This document shows positions 9,699 to 17,793 of a stretch of 64,000 bases of DNA, one piece after another. Source of the DNA: Rheinheimera mangrovi (GTDB taxonomy: Bacteria > Pseudomonadota > Gammaproteobacteria > Enterobacterales > Alteromonadaceae); assembly GCF_003990335.1 (NCBI RefSeq), contig NZ_CP034683.1, positions 1,688,501 to 1,752,500 on the forward strand, in the 5' to 3' direction. The position numbers and the translations under genes are program-made. The first letter of the stretch is position 1; every line of letters starts with the position of its first letter. A model generated the notes under the pieces. The model did not search any database, was not told where the DNA came from, and saw nothing but the letters and a program-made list of their open reading frames with translations.

Positions 9699-10309
9699 TT
9701 GGAATCGTGGATTACGGCTTAGGAAATCTCAGCGCGTTTTCTAATATATTCAAGCAGTTGAATATATCTTTTAAAGCGGTCAAAACAGAAGCCGACTTTC
9801 AGTCAATTGATAAGCTGATCCTTCCTGGCGTTGGCGCATTTGATTATGCTATGCAGCTTTTGAATAATTCTGGAATGCGTGACACGCTGGACGACTTGGT
9901 TCTTAATAAGAAAATGCCAGTGTTAGGCGTTTGCGTAGGTATGCAAATTATGGCCAATTCCAGCGAAGAAGGTTCTTTGCCAGGGTTAGGCTGGGTTGAT
10001 GGAACTGTAAAGAAAATTGATGTAACCAAGCTAAATCACAAGCCTACTATTCCTCACATGGGGTGGAATCAGGTTCGAGCGACAAAGGATATTGAGATTT
10101 TTTTAGGTATTGATTACGAGCAGGGTTTTTATTTTCTGCATTCTTATTATTATGATGCTGAAAATCCTCAGGACATACTTGCTGTATCAGAGTATGCAGG
10201 GGAGTTTGCTTGTGCTGTGCATAAGGAGAATATCTACGGATTTCAGTTTCACCCTGAAAAAAGTTTATTAAACGGAGTTACACTCCTTAAAAATTTTGCG
10301 AATTTATAA
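9695..10309 (+). CDS. hisH2: glutamine amidotransferase HisH paralogue (HisH2)
   Basis: Class I glutaminase subunit, 204 residues. Nucleophile C80 sits in VLGVCVGMQ, with H186 and E188 in FQFHPEK; the oxyanion region LPGVGAFDYAM is intact. It starts with TTG at 9695, supported by a perfect AGGAGG six bases upstream, and overlaps the wbpG stop. Placed between wbpG and hisF2 and away from any other his gene, it should feed ammonia to WbpG for amidination rather than to histidine synthesis. Confidence 0.9.
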   Translation: MIGIVDYGLGNLSAFSNIFKQLNISFKAVKTEADFQSIDKLILPGVGAFDYAMQLLNNSGMRDTLDDLVLNKKMPVLGVCVGMQIMANSSEEGSLPGLGWVDGTVKKIDVTKLNHKPTIPHMGWNQVRATKDIEIFLGIDYEQGFYFLHSYYYDAENPQDILAVSEYAGEFACAVHKENIYGFQFHPEKSLLNGVTLLKNFANL

Positions 10310-10311
10310 TT

Positions 10312-11076
10312 ATGCTGCGTTCAAGAATCATTCCCTGTTTGCTCGTTAAAAATAAAGGACTGGTTAAAACAGTCAATTTTAAAGATCCTAAGTATGTCGG
10401 TGACCCGATTAATGCAGTTAAAATTTTTAATGAAAAACTTGTTGATGAGCTTGTTGTTCTTGATATCGATGCCTCAAAAGATAATCGAGAACCTGATTAC
10501 AAGATGATAGAAAATCTTGCTACAGAATGCCGTATGCCGTTTTGTTACGGTGGAGGTATTAAAACTGTTGAACAAGCAGTTAGGATTAGTAATTTGGGGG
10601 TTGAAAAGGTAGCGTTAAGTTCTTCTGCACTTGAGAACCCAATGTTAATAACTGAGATTGCCAGTGCCATCGGTAGACAAAGCGTAGTTGTTGTTCTCGA
10701 CGTTAAGAAAACTCTTTTTGGCGGTTATGATTGTTATATTTACAATGGCACAAAGAAAGTGAAAGGTGATGTTGTAGAACTTGCTAAAAAGGCTCAGCAA
10801 TTAGGCGCAGGTGAAATTGTTGTTAACTCTATTGATAATGACGGTAAAATGGCTGGCTATGATCATAAATTGATCAGATTGATTCGCGCTGCAATAGATA
10901 TTCCCCTCACTGTACTTGGTGGTGCTGGCTCTCTAAGCGACATTAAATCGGTGATTGATGAACATAAAATTATAGGTGTTGCTGCAGGTAGCCTGTTTGT
11001 ATTTAAAGGAACCTACAAGGCAGTTTTGATCAATTACCCCTCTGTAGAAGATAAGAAATTACTCAATAAGAGCTGA
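10312..11076 (+). CDS. hisF2: imidazole glycerol phosphate synthase subunit HisF paralogue (HisF2)
   Basis: A TIM-barrel protein of 254 residues, collinear with HisF (RIIPCLLVKN, GGGIKTVEQ, EIVVNSIDNDGKMAGYD, VLGGAGS). The catalytic Asp of the HisF CLDV motif is leucine here (L11 in CLLV), while the second Asp in VVLDVK is kept. Histidine-pathway cyclase activity is therefore unlikely. The family role is a scaffold and ammonia tunnel between HisH2 and WbpG. Two bases separate it from hisH2. Confidence 0.9.
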   Translation: MLRSRIIPCLLVKNKGLVKTVNFKDPKYVGDPINAVKIFNEKLVDELVVLDIDASKDNREPDYKMIENLATECRMPFCYGGGIKTVEQAVRISNLGVEKVALSSSALENPMLITEIASAIGRQSVVVVLDVKKTLFGGYDCYIYNGTKKVKGDVVELAKKAQQLGAGEIVVNSIDNDGKMAGYDHKLIRLIRAAIDIPLTVLGGAGSLSDIKSVIDEHKIIGVAAGSLFVFKGTYKAVLINYPSVEDKKLLNKS

Positions 11077-11116
11077 ACTCAGCTCGAAAGCTCAATATTT
11101 TTCCAAAGGCTTAATG

Positions 11117-13249
11117 ATGAAGCAAATTCTCCAAGACCTTGCCAAAGGTGCTACCACTGTCGTTCAGGCACCTACGCCTTCTGTGAGTTCCGGGCACCTG
11201 CTGATTAATACTACATGCAGTCTGATTTCTGCAGGTACGGAGCGTATGCTAGTCGATTTTGGCAAGGCGTCTTTAATTGACAAAGCCAGACAGCAACCTG
11301 AAAAAGTAAAAATGGTGCTTGAAAAGGTTCAAACGGATGGTTTGTTAACCACTATAGATGCTGTGCGCTCAAAGCTGGGGCAGCCACTTCCTTTAGGTTA
11401 TTGCAACGTTGGTGTTGTTGAGGCTGTTGGTAAAGGGGCAGAGCAGTTTAAGCCTGGTGACCGTGTGCTTTCTAATGGACCGCATGCAGATGTAGCACGA
11501 GTGCCAAAAAATTTATGCGCCATAATCCCGCATAACGTTAGTGACGAAGCTGCTGCCTTTACTGTAGTGGCCAGCATCGGCTTACAAGGTATACGTTTAG
11601 CTGAACCAACCTTAGGTGAATCTGTAGTAGTTACAGGCGTAGGCTTAATTGGTTTATTAACAGTACAGTTGTTACGCGCCCAGGGTTGTCGGGTACTGGC
11701 TATAGATTTTGATCAACGTAAACTTGAACTTGCCAAACAATTTGGTGCAGAAATCTGTAACCCTGGAGCTGGTGAAGACCCGGTCGCAGCTGGTATGGCA
11801 TTTAGCCGAGGTCATGGTGTTGATGCTGTTATTATTACGGCGTCTACTAAATCGAATGATCCTATAACCCAAGCTGCCCGAATGAGCCGTAAACGTGGCC
11901 GTATTGTGTTAGTTGGTGTAACAGGCCTTGAATTAAATCGTGCAGATTTTTATGAAAAAGAATTAAGCTTTCAGGTTTCTTGCTCTTACGGCCCAGGCCG
12001 CTACGAACCAGATTATGAGCAAAAAGGTCTGGATTACCCACTGCCTTTTGTGCGCTGGACTGAACAACGTAACTTTGAGGCTGTGCTTGATATGTTGTCT
12101 GCAGGCGCACTTGATGTAGAAGCCTTGATTACACACCGTTTCATATTTGAAAATGCTGCAGAAGCTTATTCGGTTTTAACAGACGATAAAGCTGCACTGG
12201 GTATTTTATTAAAGTACCCAAGCGAATTTAATGAACGGCACATCCGTTCTGTAAGCTTATTACAGACTTCATTTACAGCTGATAAGCCGACTTTAGGCTT
12301 TGTTGGCGCTGGAAATTACGCTTCCAGAGTGTTGATCCCTGCGTTTAAAGCTGCAGGCGCTCAGCTGCATACTATTAGCACCTCAGGGGGGATTAATAGT
12401 GTTATCCATGGCGAAAAAGCGGGGTTTGCGAACGCATCTACTGATACACAAGCTCTGCTGGAAAACCCGCAAATAAACACTGCAGTTATTGTTACTCAAC
12501 ATAACAGTCATGCTTATTTCACAGAACAAGCTTTAAAACATGGCAAACATGTATTTGTAGAAAAGCCGCTGGCTATCGACAAAGAAGAATTGGCGAAAGT
12601 AGAAGCTGCGTATCGTCAAACCGAAGGCAAGCAGTTGTTGATGCTTGGTTTTAACCGTCGTTTTTCTCCGCAAATACAAAAGATGAAGTCGTTGCTCAAT
12701 GCAGTGAAAGAACCTAAGTCTTTTATTATGACCATGAACGCAGGCGCCATTCCTGAAGATCACTGGACTCAGGATAATTCGGTGGGTGGTGGTCGAATCA
12801 TAGGTGAAGCTTGCCACTTCATCGACTTAATGCGTTATCTGGCAGGCTCAGAAATTATATCTGTTCAGGCTCGACGTATGGGAGACAATTCACACCAGTC
12901 TATAACTGAAGACAAAGCCGCCATTATTTTAGGTTTCGCAGATGGGTCTTTTGGTACCATCCATTACTTTGCAAATGGATCATCAAGCTTTCCGAAAGAA
13001 AGGGTTGAAGTGTTCACTGCTGGACGGGTGTTGCAATTAGATAATTTCCTGAAACTAAAAGGTTTCGGTTGGCCTGGTTTCTCGAAAATGAATTTGTGGC
13101 GTCAGGACAAAGGGCAAGTCGCTTGTTGTCAGGCCTTTTTAGCTGCTATTAATGAAGGCAAAGAGTGCCCAATTCCAGCTGATGAAGTGTTTGAAGTGGC
13201 AAGAGTTTCTATTGAAATAGCAGAGCAATTAAGAATACAACAGGGCTAA
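11117..13249 (+). CDS. bi-domain oxidoreductase: MDR dehydrogenase fused to Gfo/Idh/MocA
   Basis: A 710-residue two-enzyme fusion. Residues about 1-375 form an MDR (zinc-type alcohol dehydrogenase-like) domain with the NAD-binding strand VVVTGVGLIGLLTVQLL. From about 390 a Gfo/Idh/MocA domain begins with LGFVGAGNYASRV and continues to HGKHVFVEKPLAI. ATGs at 11114 and 11117 are adjacent; spacing to AAAGG favours 11117. It is followed after two bases by the heparinase-fold gene. The pair is commonly found in O-antigen and exopolysaccharide loci. Substrate unknown; oxidation-reduction of a nucleotide- or lipid-linked sugar is likely. Confidence 0.85.
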   Translation: MKQILQDLAKGATTVVQAPTPSVSSGHLLINTTCSLISAGTERMLVDFGKASLIDKARQQPEKVKMVLEKVQTDGLLTTIDAVRSKLGQPLPLGYCNVGVVEAVGKGAEQFKPGDRVLSNGPHADVARVPKNLCAIIPHNVSDEAAAFTVVASIGLQGIRLAEPTLGESVVVTGVGLIGLLTVQLLRAQGCRVLAIDFDQRKLELAKQFGAEICNPGAGEDPVAAGMAFSRGHGVDAVIITASTKSNDPITQAARMSRKRGRIVLVGVTGLELNRADFYEKELSFQVSCSYGPGRYEPDYEQKGLDYPLPFVRWTEQRNFEAVLDMLSAGALDVEALITHRFIFENAAEAYSVLTDDKAALGILLKYPSEFNERHIRSVSLLQTSFTADKPTLGFVGAGNYASRVLIPAFKAAGAQLHTISTSGGINSVIHGEKAGFANASTDTQALLENPQINTAVIVTQHNSHAYFTEQALKHGKHVFVEKPLAIDKEELAKVEAAYRQTEGKQLLMLGFNRRFSPQIQKMKSLLNAVKEPKSFIMTMNAGAIPEDHWTQDNSVGGGRIIGEACHFIDLMRYLAGSEIISVQARRMGDNSHQSITEDKAAIILGFADGSFGTIHYFANGSSSFPKERVEVFTAGRVLQLDNFLKLKGFGWPGFSKMNLWRQDKGQVACCQAFLAAINEGKECPIPADEVFEVARVSIEIAEQLRIQQG

Positions 13250-13251
13250 GG

Positions 13252-14898
13252 ATGCAACTGCTCACTAAACTTCAGCGGCTTTACCACACGGTAAGGCCGC
13301 TGCGCTTTGAACAAATAGCTTATAGAATTTACTATAAGCTATTTCCATTGCGACACATTTCATCCGATTCGACCTCTTTAAGTTCTACCGATTGGATCTG
13401 GCATGGGCCAGAGGTCGTTGAGCCGTCATTTTTAGGCGGTAACCAAGTTTGTTTTCTGAACCTGTCCGGTCAGGTTCAGTCAGCTCAGGACTGGAATAGT
13501 CCTGCCTTTGAAAAACTCTGGCTGTATAACCTGCACTATTTCGATGACTTGAATGCCCGAGGCAGTCAGCAAAGAACCGCAACACAACTTGCTCTGGTAG
13601 AGCGTTGGATGGCGGAAAACCCTGCAGTATCAGGCAATGGCTGGGAGCCTTATCCTTTGTCGCTGCGGTTGGTGAATTGGATCAAGTGGTATAAAAGGGC
13701 AAAACTGAATAAGCCCGAAATTATTCGTAGTATAGATCTTCAAGCAAAAGCCCTGAGCAAACAGCTTGAATATCATATTTTAGGAAATCACTTGTTTGCC
13801 AACGGCAAAGCACTGGTATTCTCCGGTTGTTTCCTTAAAGGGATTGCTGCCGATAAATACCTTGATTCTGGATTAAAGATCCTTGATCGCGAAATACCAG
13901 AGCAGTTTCTGAAAGACGGTGGGCATTTTGAGCTTAGCCCTATGTATCATTGTATTTTACTTTGGGATTTACTGGAGTTGCTACATTTAGCTCAGTTGTC
14001 CGGAAATACTAAGTTGAATACAAGGGTAGAGCCTTGGTCAGATATTGCACGAAAGGGTTTGATCTGGCTTAAAACAATGCTTCATCCGGACGGCGAGGTT
14101 AGTTTTTTTAACGACAGTGCCATAGGTATAGCTGCTACACCGCAGCAAATATTTGCTTATGCACAATCACTAGGGCTCTTTGTTAGCGAATCTGTACCAG
14201 AGCCCCTGCACACTTTATCTGAGAGCGGCTATAGCAAAATTAGTATGCCTGATCACAGCTTGATTTTTGATCACGCTCAGGTTGGGCCTGATTATTTGCC
14301 GGGTCATGCACATGCGGATAGCTTAAGTTTCGAATGGTCGTTGGGTTTACAGCGTGTATTTGTCAATTCGGGAACATCGATTTATGGTGTCAGTGCCGAA
14401 CGTTTAAGGCAACGCCAAACCGCTGCACACAATACTGTTGTTGTGAATGGAGTCGATTCTTCTGAAGTTTGGAGTGGTTTTAGGGTTGCGCGCCGTGCTA
14501 AAGCTACTTTGGAGAACAGCAGTGTTTCAGATGAGATGGTGACTATTACGGCATCTCATGACGGATATTGCAGATTGTCTGACAAAGTAGTGCACAGACG
14601 CTCAGTGTCTATGATGCCAAACCAACTTCAGGTTAAAGATACTCTGATCGGACGTTACCACAGTGCGGTAGCTCACTTTCATTTGCATCCGAACATCACT
14701 GCAGTACAAAAAGACGATACGAATATCATGTTAACTTTACCAAAAGGTCAGGTCGTTCAATTTAAATCCGCCTTTTGCTGCCGGATCATAAAAACCACCT
14801 GGCATCCTCGTTTTGGTCAGTCCGTGCCTTCTTTAAAAATTGAAGTTCAGTTTAAAGAGAATGAGTTGGCTACCTCTGTAACATTAGTGAAGGTATAA
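13252..14898 (+). CDS. heparinase II/III-family protein
   Basis: A 548-residue protein with the alpha/alpha toroid (about 60-310; NGWEPYPLSLRLVNWIKW, LGNHLFANGKAL, GGHFELSPMYH) and the beta-sandwich with GHAHADSLSFEW, as in heparinase II/III and alginate lyases. The Asn/Tyr/His residues used for uronate elimination appear present. No signal peptide is evident, so it may act in the cytoplasm, which is odd for a lyase. AGGG lies six bases before the ATG. It is coupled to the bi-domain oxidoreductase and may edit or modify the polymer precursor; that role is inference. Confidence 0.85.
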   Translation: MQLLTKLQRLYHTVRPLRFEQIAYRIYYKLFPLRHISSDSTSLSSTDWIWHGPEVVEPSFLGGNQVCFLNLSGQVQSAQDWNSPAFEKLWLYNLHYFDDLNARGSQQRTATQLALVERWMAENPAVSGNGWEPYPLSLRLVNWIKWYKRAKLNKPEIIRSIDLQAKALSKQLEYHILGNHLFANGKALVFSGCFLKGIAADKYLDSGLKILDREIPEQFLKDGGHFELSPMYHCILLWDLLELLHLAQLSGNTKLNTRVEPWSDIARKGLIWLKTMLHPDGEVSFFNDSAIGIAATPQQIFAYAQSLGLFVSESVPEPLHTLSESGYSKISMPDHSLIFDHAQVGPDYLPGHAHADSLSFEWSLGLQRVFVNSGTSIYGVSAERLRQRQTAAHNTVVVNGVDSSEVWSGFRVARRAKATLENSSVSDEMVTITASHDGYCRLSDKVVHRRSVSMMPNQLQVKDTLIGRYHSAVAHFHLHPNITAVQKDDTNIMLTLPKGQVVQFKSAFCCRIIKTTWHPRFGQSVPSLKIEVQFKENELATSVTLVKV

Positions 14899-14902
14899 GC
14901 TT

Positions 14903-16075
14903 TTGAAAATTCTTGTGTTGTCGTTTTATTATCAGCCTGATTTATGTGCGGGTTCATTCCGTTGCACTGCATTAGTTGAACAATTGAAGCAGCAAAAAGA
15001 TGTGGAACTGGAAGTGATTACCACGTTGCCAAATCGTTACGCATCTTTTTCTGCTCAGGCACCAGGACATGAAGTAACAGACGGAGTTGAAATACATCGT
15101 ATTGCTTTACCTTCGCATAAAAGTGGCATGCTGGATCAGATCAAAGCTTTTACTGCTTTTTACAGGCAAGCTTTAAAGATTTCCAAAGATAAAAAGTATG
15201 ATTTGGTATTTGCAACTTCATCCAGATTATTTACCGCATTTCTTGGCGCACGCATAGCCTCTGCTAAGAAGTTGCCTTTGTATCTGGATATCAGAGATAT
15301 CTTTGTTGATACCATTAAAGACGTATTACCGGCTAAAATTACTTGGCTGGCAAAACCGATATTTTCCTGGATTGAGTCTTACGCTTTTGGCCGTGCTAAA
15401 CGTATTAATTTAGTTTCCAAAGGTTTTGCCGACTATTTTTCCAGTCGTTATCCTAAGGCTGAATACCGCTGGTTTACCAATGGTATTGATAATGAATTTC
15501 TGGCTGTTGCTCCACAATCTTCGGTGGTTTCTGAAGTTTCAGGTCCGGTGACTGTGCTTTATGCTGGTAATATGGGCGAAGGGCAGGGGTTACACACTAT
15601 ACTGCCTGCATTAGCAAAACGTCTGGAAGGAAAAGCCAGGTTCAGAGTCATTGGAGATGGTGGGCGCAAGGCAGTTCTCCAGCAGCATCTGAAGGATATT
15701 CCTAACGTTGAATTATTGCCCCCTGTCAGTCGTAATGAATTGATTCGTGAATATCAAATCGCTGATATTTTATTTTTACATTTAAATGACTATCCTGCTT
15801 TTCGTAAAGTGTTGCCATCAAAGATTTTTGAGTATGCTGCTTTAGGTAAGCCTGTGTGGGCTGGCGTTTCTGGTTATGCTGCTGACTTTCTGAAAGAAGA
15901 AGTAAGTAACTCCTCTGTCTTTTATCCTGGGAATGACGAAGAAGCCTATCGCTCTTTTGATACTTTGGAATTAGGGGTAAGTCCAAGAACAGAATTTATT
16001 ACCAAGTTCTCCCGCCGGCAAATTATGGCTGAAATGGCTAAGGACATAGTGAGTTTGGTGAGGCATGATGATTAA
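14903..16075 (+). CDS. family 4 glycosyltransferase (GT-B)
   Basis: A 390-residue GT4-type transferase. The N-terminus MKILVLSFYYQPDLCAGSFR carries the acceptor-side glycine-rich motif of WbuB-like enzymes. VTVLYAGNMGEGQGLHTILPAL starts the donor domain, and LPSKIFEYAALGKPVWAG is the nucleotide-sugar-binding segment. The start is TTG at 14903, with AAGG nine bases upstream; no better ATG aligns with the family start. It overlaps the next gene by 11 bases. Probably adds the second sugar to the lipid-linked primer. Confidence 0.88.
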   Translation: MKILVLSFYYQPDLCAGSFRCTALVEQLKQQKDVELEVITTLPNRYASFSAQAPGHEVTDGVEIHRIALPSHKSGMLDQIKAFTAFYRQALKISKDKKYDLVFATSSRLFTAFLGARIASAKKLPLYLDIRDIFVDTIKDVLPAKITWLAKPIFSWIESYAFGRAKRINLVSKGFADYFSSRYPKAEYRWFTNGIDNEFLAVAPQSSVVSEVSGPVTVLYAGNMGEGQGLHTILPALAKRLEGKARFRVIGDGGRKAVLQQHLKDIPNVELLPPVSRNELIREYQIADILFLHLNDYPAFRKVLPSKIFEYAALGKPVWAGVSGYAADFLKEEVSNSSVFYPGNDEEAYRSFDTLELGVSPRTEFITKFSRRQIMAEMAKDIVSLVRHDD

Positions 16076-17024
16076 TAAAACAATACTCCTTACTGGGGCT
16101 ACTGGCTTTGTAGGCAAGGCTCTGGTGTCAGCTCTGCACACCAAAGAGCTTCGTTTGTTGAGCCGCAAAGATCCACAGCAGACTCAAGGTATATTTTGCC
16201 AGGCAGAGATAGACAGCTCTGCAGATTATTCAGCTTACCTGCACAATGTTGATGTTGTTATTCATACCGCGGCTCGCGTTCATGTGATGGATGAAAGCAG
16301 CAGTGATCCTTTAAGTGCTTTTAGGGAAGTGAATACAGCGGGCACAGCTAATCTTGCGAGACAAGCTGCGGCGTCAGGAGTGAAACGATTTATTTTTGTC
16401 AGCTCCGTGAAAGTAAATGGCGAAAGCACGACAAACAAAAAGCCGTTTCGCTATGACGACATCCCTGCACCGGAAGACGCTTATGGTTTGTCGAAAAAAG
16501 AGGCAGAAGAAGAGCTTTGGGAAATTTGCAATGGAACTCAGATGGAGTTGGTGATTATCAGACCTCCTTTAGTTTATGGTCCGGGAGTAAAAGCAAATTT
16601 TGCCGCTATGATGAAATTGGCACAAAAGAACCTTCCTCTTCCTTTTGGCTCAATTCATAATAAGCGTAGTTTGGTGGCTTTAGATAATCTGGTTGATTTA
16701 ATACTGACCTGTGTTTCACACCCTAAGGCGGCTAATCAGACGTTTCTTGTGAGCGATGACGAAGATCTGTCCACTACCGAATTGCTCGAAAAAATGACTC
16801 GTGCCGCTGGAAAAAAGCCTTGGCTGTTGCCTTTTCCTGTTTCTTTGATGATAGGGGTTGCAGTAATTCTTAAAAGAAAGGCGATAACAGATCGTTTATT
16901 TGGAACGCTGCAGGTTGATATTCAGCACACCAAAGATACGCTGAGCTGGAAGCCTATACTTAACGTGGACCAAGCTTTGAAAGCTTGCCTGCATCTGTCC
17001 GTTTTGAAAGCGAAAAAAAACTAA
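16065..17024 (+). CDS. NAD-dependent epimerase/dehydratase, WbpV-like
   Basis: Extended SDR protein of 319 residues with the Rossmann motif TGATGFVG at 10-17, catalytic Ser in SSVKVNG (about 113-119) and Y140-K144 in YGLSKK. The next-door PglC/WbpL-like transferase and WbpM-like dehydratase suggest the WbpV role: reduction of the WbpM product to a UDP-N-acetyl-6-deoxyhexosamine such as UDP-QuiNAc. ATGs at 16065 and 16068 are both possible. It overlaps the GT4 gene, so translation is coupled. Confidence 0.82.
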   Translation: MMINKTILLTGATGFVGKALVSALHTKELRLLSRKDPQQTQGIFCQAEIDSSADYSAYLHNVDVVIHTAARVHVMDESSSDPLSAFREVNTAGTANLARQAAASGVKRFIFVSSVKVNGESTTNKKPFRYDDIPAPEDAYGLSKKEAEEELWEICNGTQMELVIIRPPLVYGPGVKANFAAMMKLAQKNLPLPFGSIHNKRSLVALDNLVDLILTCVSHPKAANQTFLVSDDEDLSTTELLEKMTRAAGKKPWLLPFPVSLMIGVAVILKRKAITDRLFGTLQVDIQHTKDTLSWKPILNVDQALKACLHLSVLKAKKN

Positions 17025-17053
17025 TTGATGGAATTACCATCTGGCGAGGAAAA

Positions 17054-17608
17054 ATGCTCATTCGTGTTTTTGATATCTGTTTTTCTTTTTTAGGCTTGCT
17101 GTTTGGTTTTCCCATTCTGCTGTTGTTAACTGTTATTGGCTTGTTTGATACGGGTTCACCGATCTTCCGACAGGAGCGGGTGGGGCGCCATAAAAAGCCT
17201 TTTACACTGGTGAAGTTCCGTACTATGAGGCCTGATACTGCTTCTGTCGCCAGCCATTTAGCCAGTGCTGTCGCCATAACACCTTTTGGTGGCTTTTTAC
17301 GGAAAACCAAGCTGGATGAATTGCCACAGTTATGGAATGTGTTAAAAGGGGAAATGAGTTTGGTCGGGCCGCGGCCTTGTTTGTTTAATCAGGACGAGTT
17401 AATTGCGGAACGTGAGCAACGTGGTGTTTTTAATTTCCGCCCTGGCATCACCGGTTTAGCGCAGGTCAATGAAATTGATATGTCCACGCCTGTGTTATTG
17501 GCTGAAACTGATCAGAAAATGTTATCTAACTTGTCATTGAAAGATTATTTTAAGTACATCTTTATGACAGTTGCAGGCAATGGTTCAGGAGACAGAGTTA
17601 AAAGATAA
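17054..17608 (+). CDS. initiating sugar (phosphoglycosyl) transferase, PglC-type
   Basis: Monotopic phosphoglycosyl transferase of 184 residues that loads a sugar-1-phosphate onto undecaprenyl phosphate. One N-terminal hydrophobic segment (about 5-30) is followed by KFRTM (54-58), the catalytic DE dyad at 88-89 in KLDELPQ, and LVGPRP at 103-108; GITGLAQVN is also present. It is the minimal form, lacking the extra helices of WcaJ/WbaP. I chose the ATG at 17054 with GAGGA just upstream; the in-frame start at 16985 would lie inside the previous gene. It probably defines the first sugar of the repeat. Confidence 0.9.
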   Translation: MLIRVFDICFSFLGLLFGFPILLLLTVIGLFDTGSPIFRQERVGRHKKPFTLVKFRTMRPDTASVASHLASAVAITPFGGFLRKTKLDELPQLWNVLKGEMSLVGPRPCLFNQDELIAEREQRGVFNFRPGITGLAQVNEIDMSTPVLLAETDQKMLSNLSLKDYFKYIFMTVAGNGSGDRVKR

Positions 17609-17793
17609 TATGGGGTTTAAGTTGATCTTTGCGGTGTTTCAACTCCATTTCATAAGGCAATACGTAGCAACTATAAATTAAAAGGTTTAAACTTTATCGC
17701 TTCGAGCCAAAGTCCTACTCGGCCGCTTATTCTTTAGACCGTGTAAAGTTGTGCCTATATTATGTAGTTTATTCGCTAATTCTGGAGCGTGTT

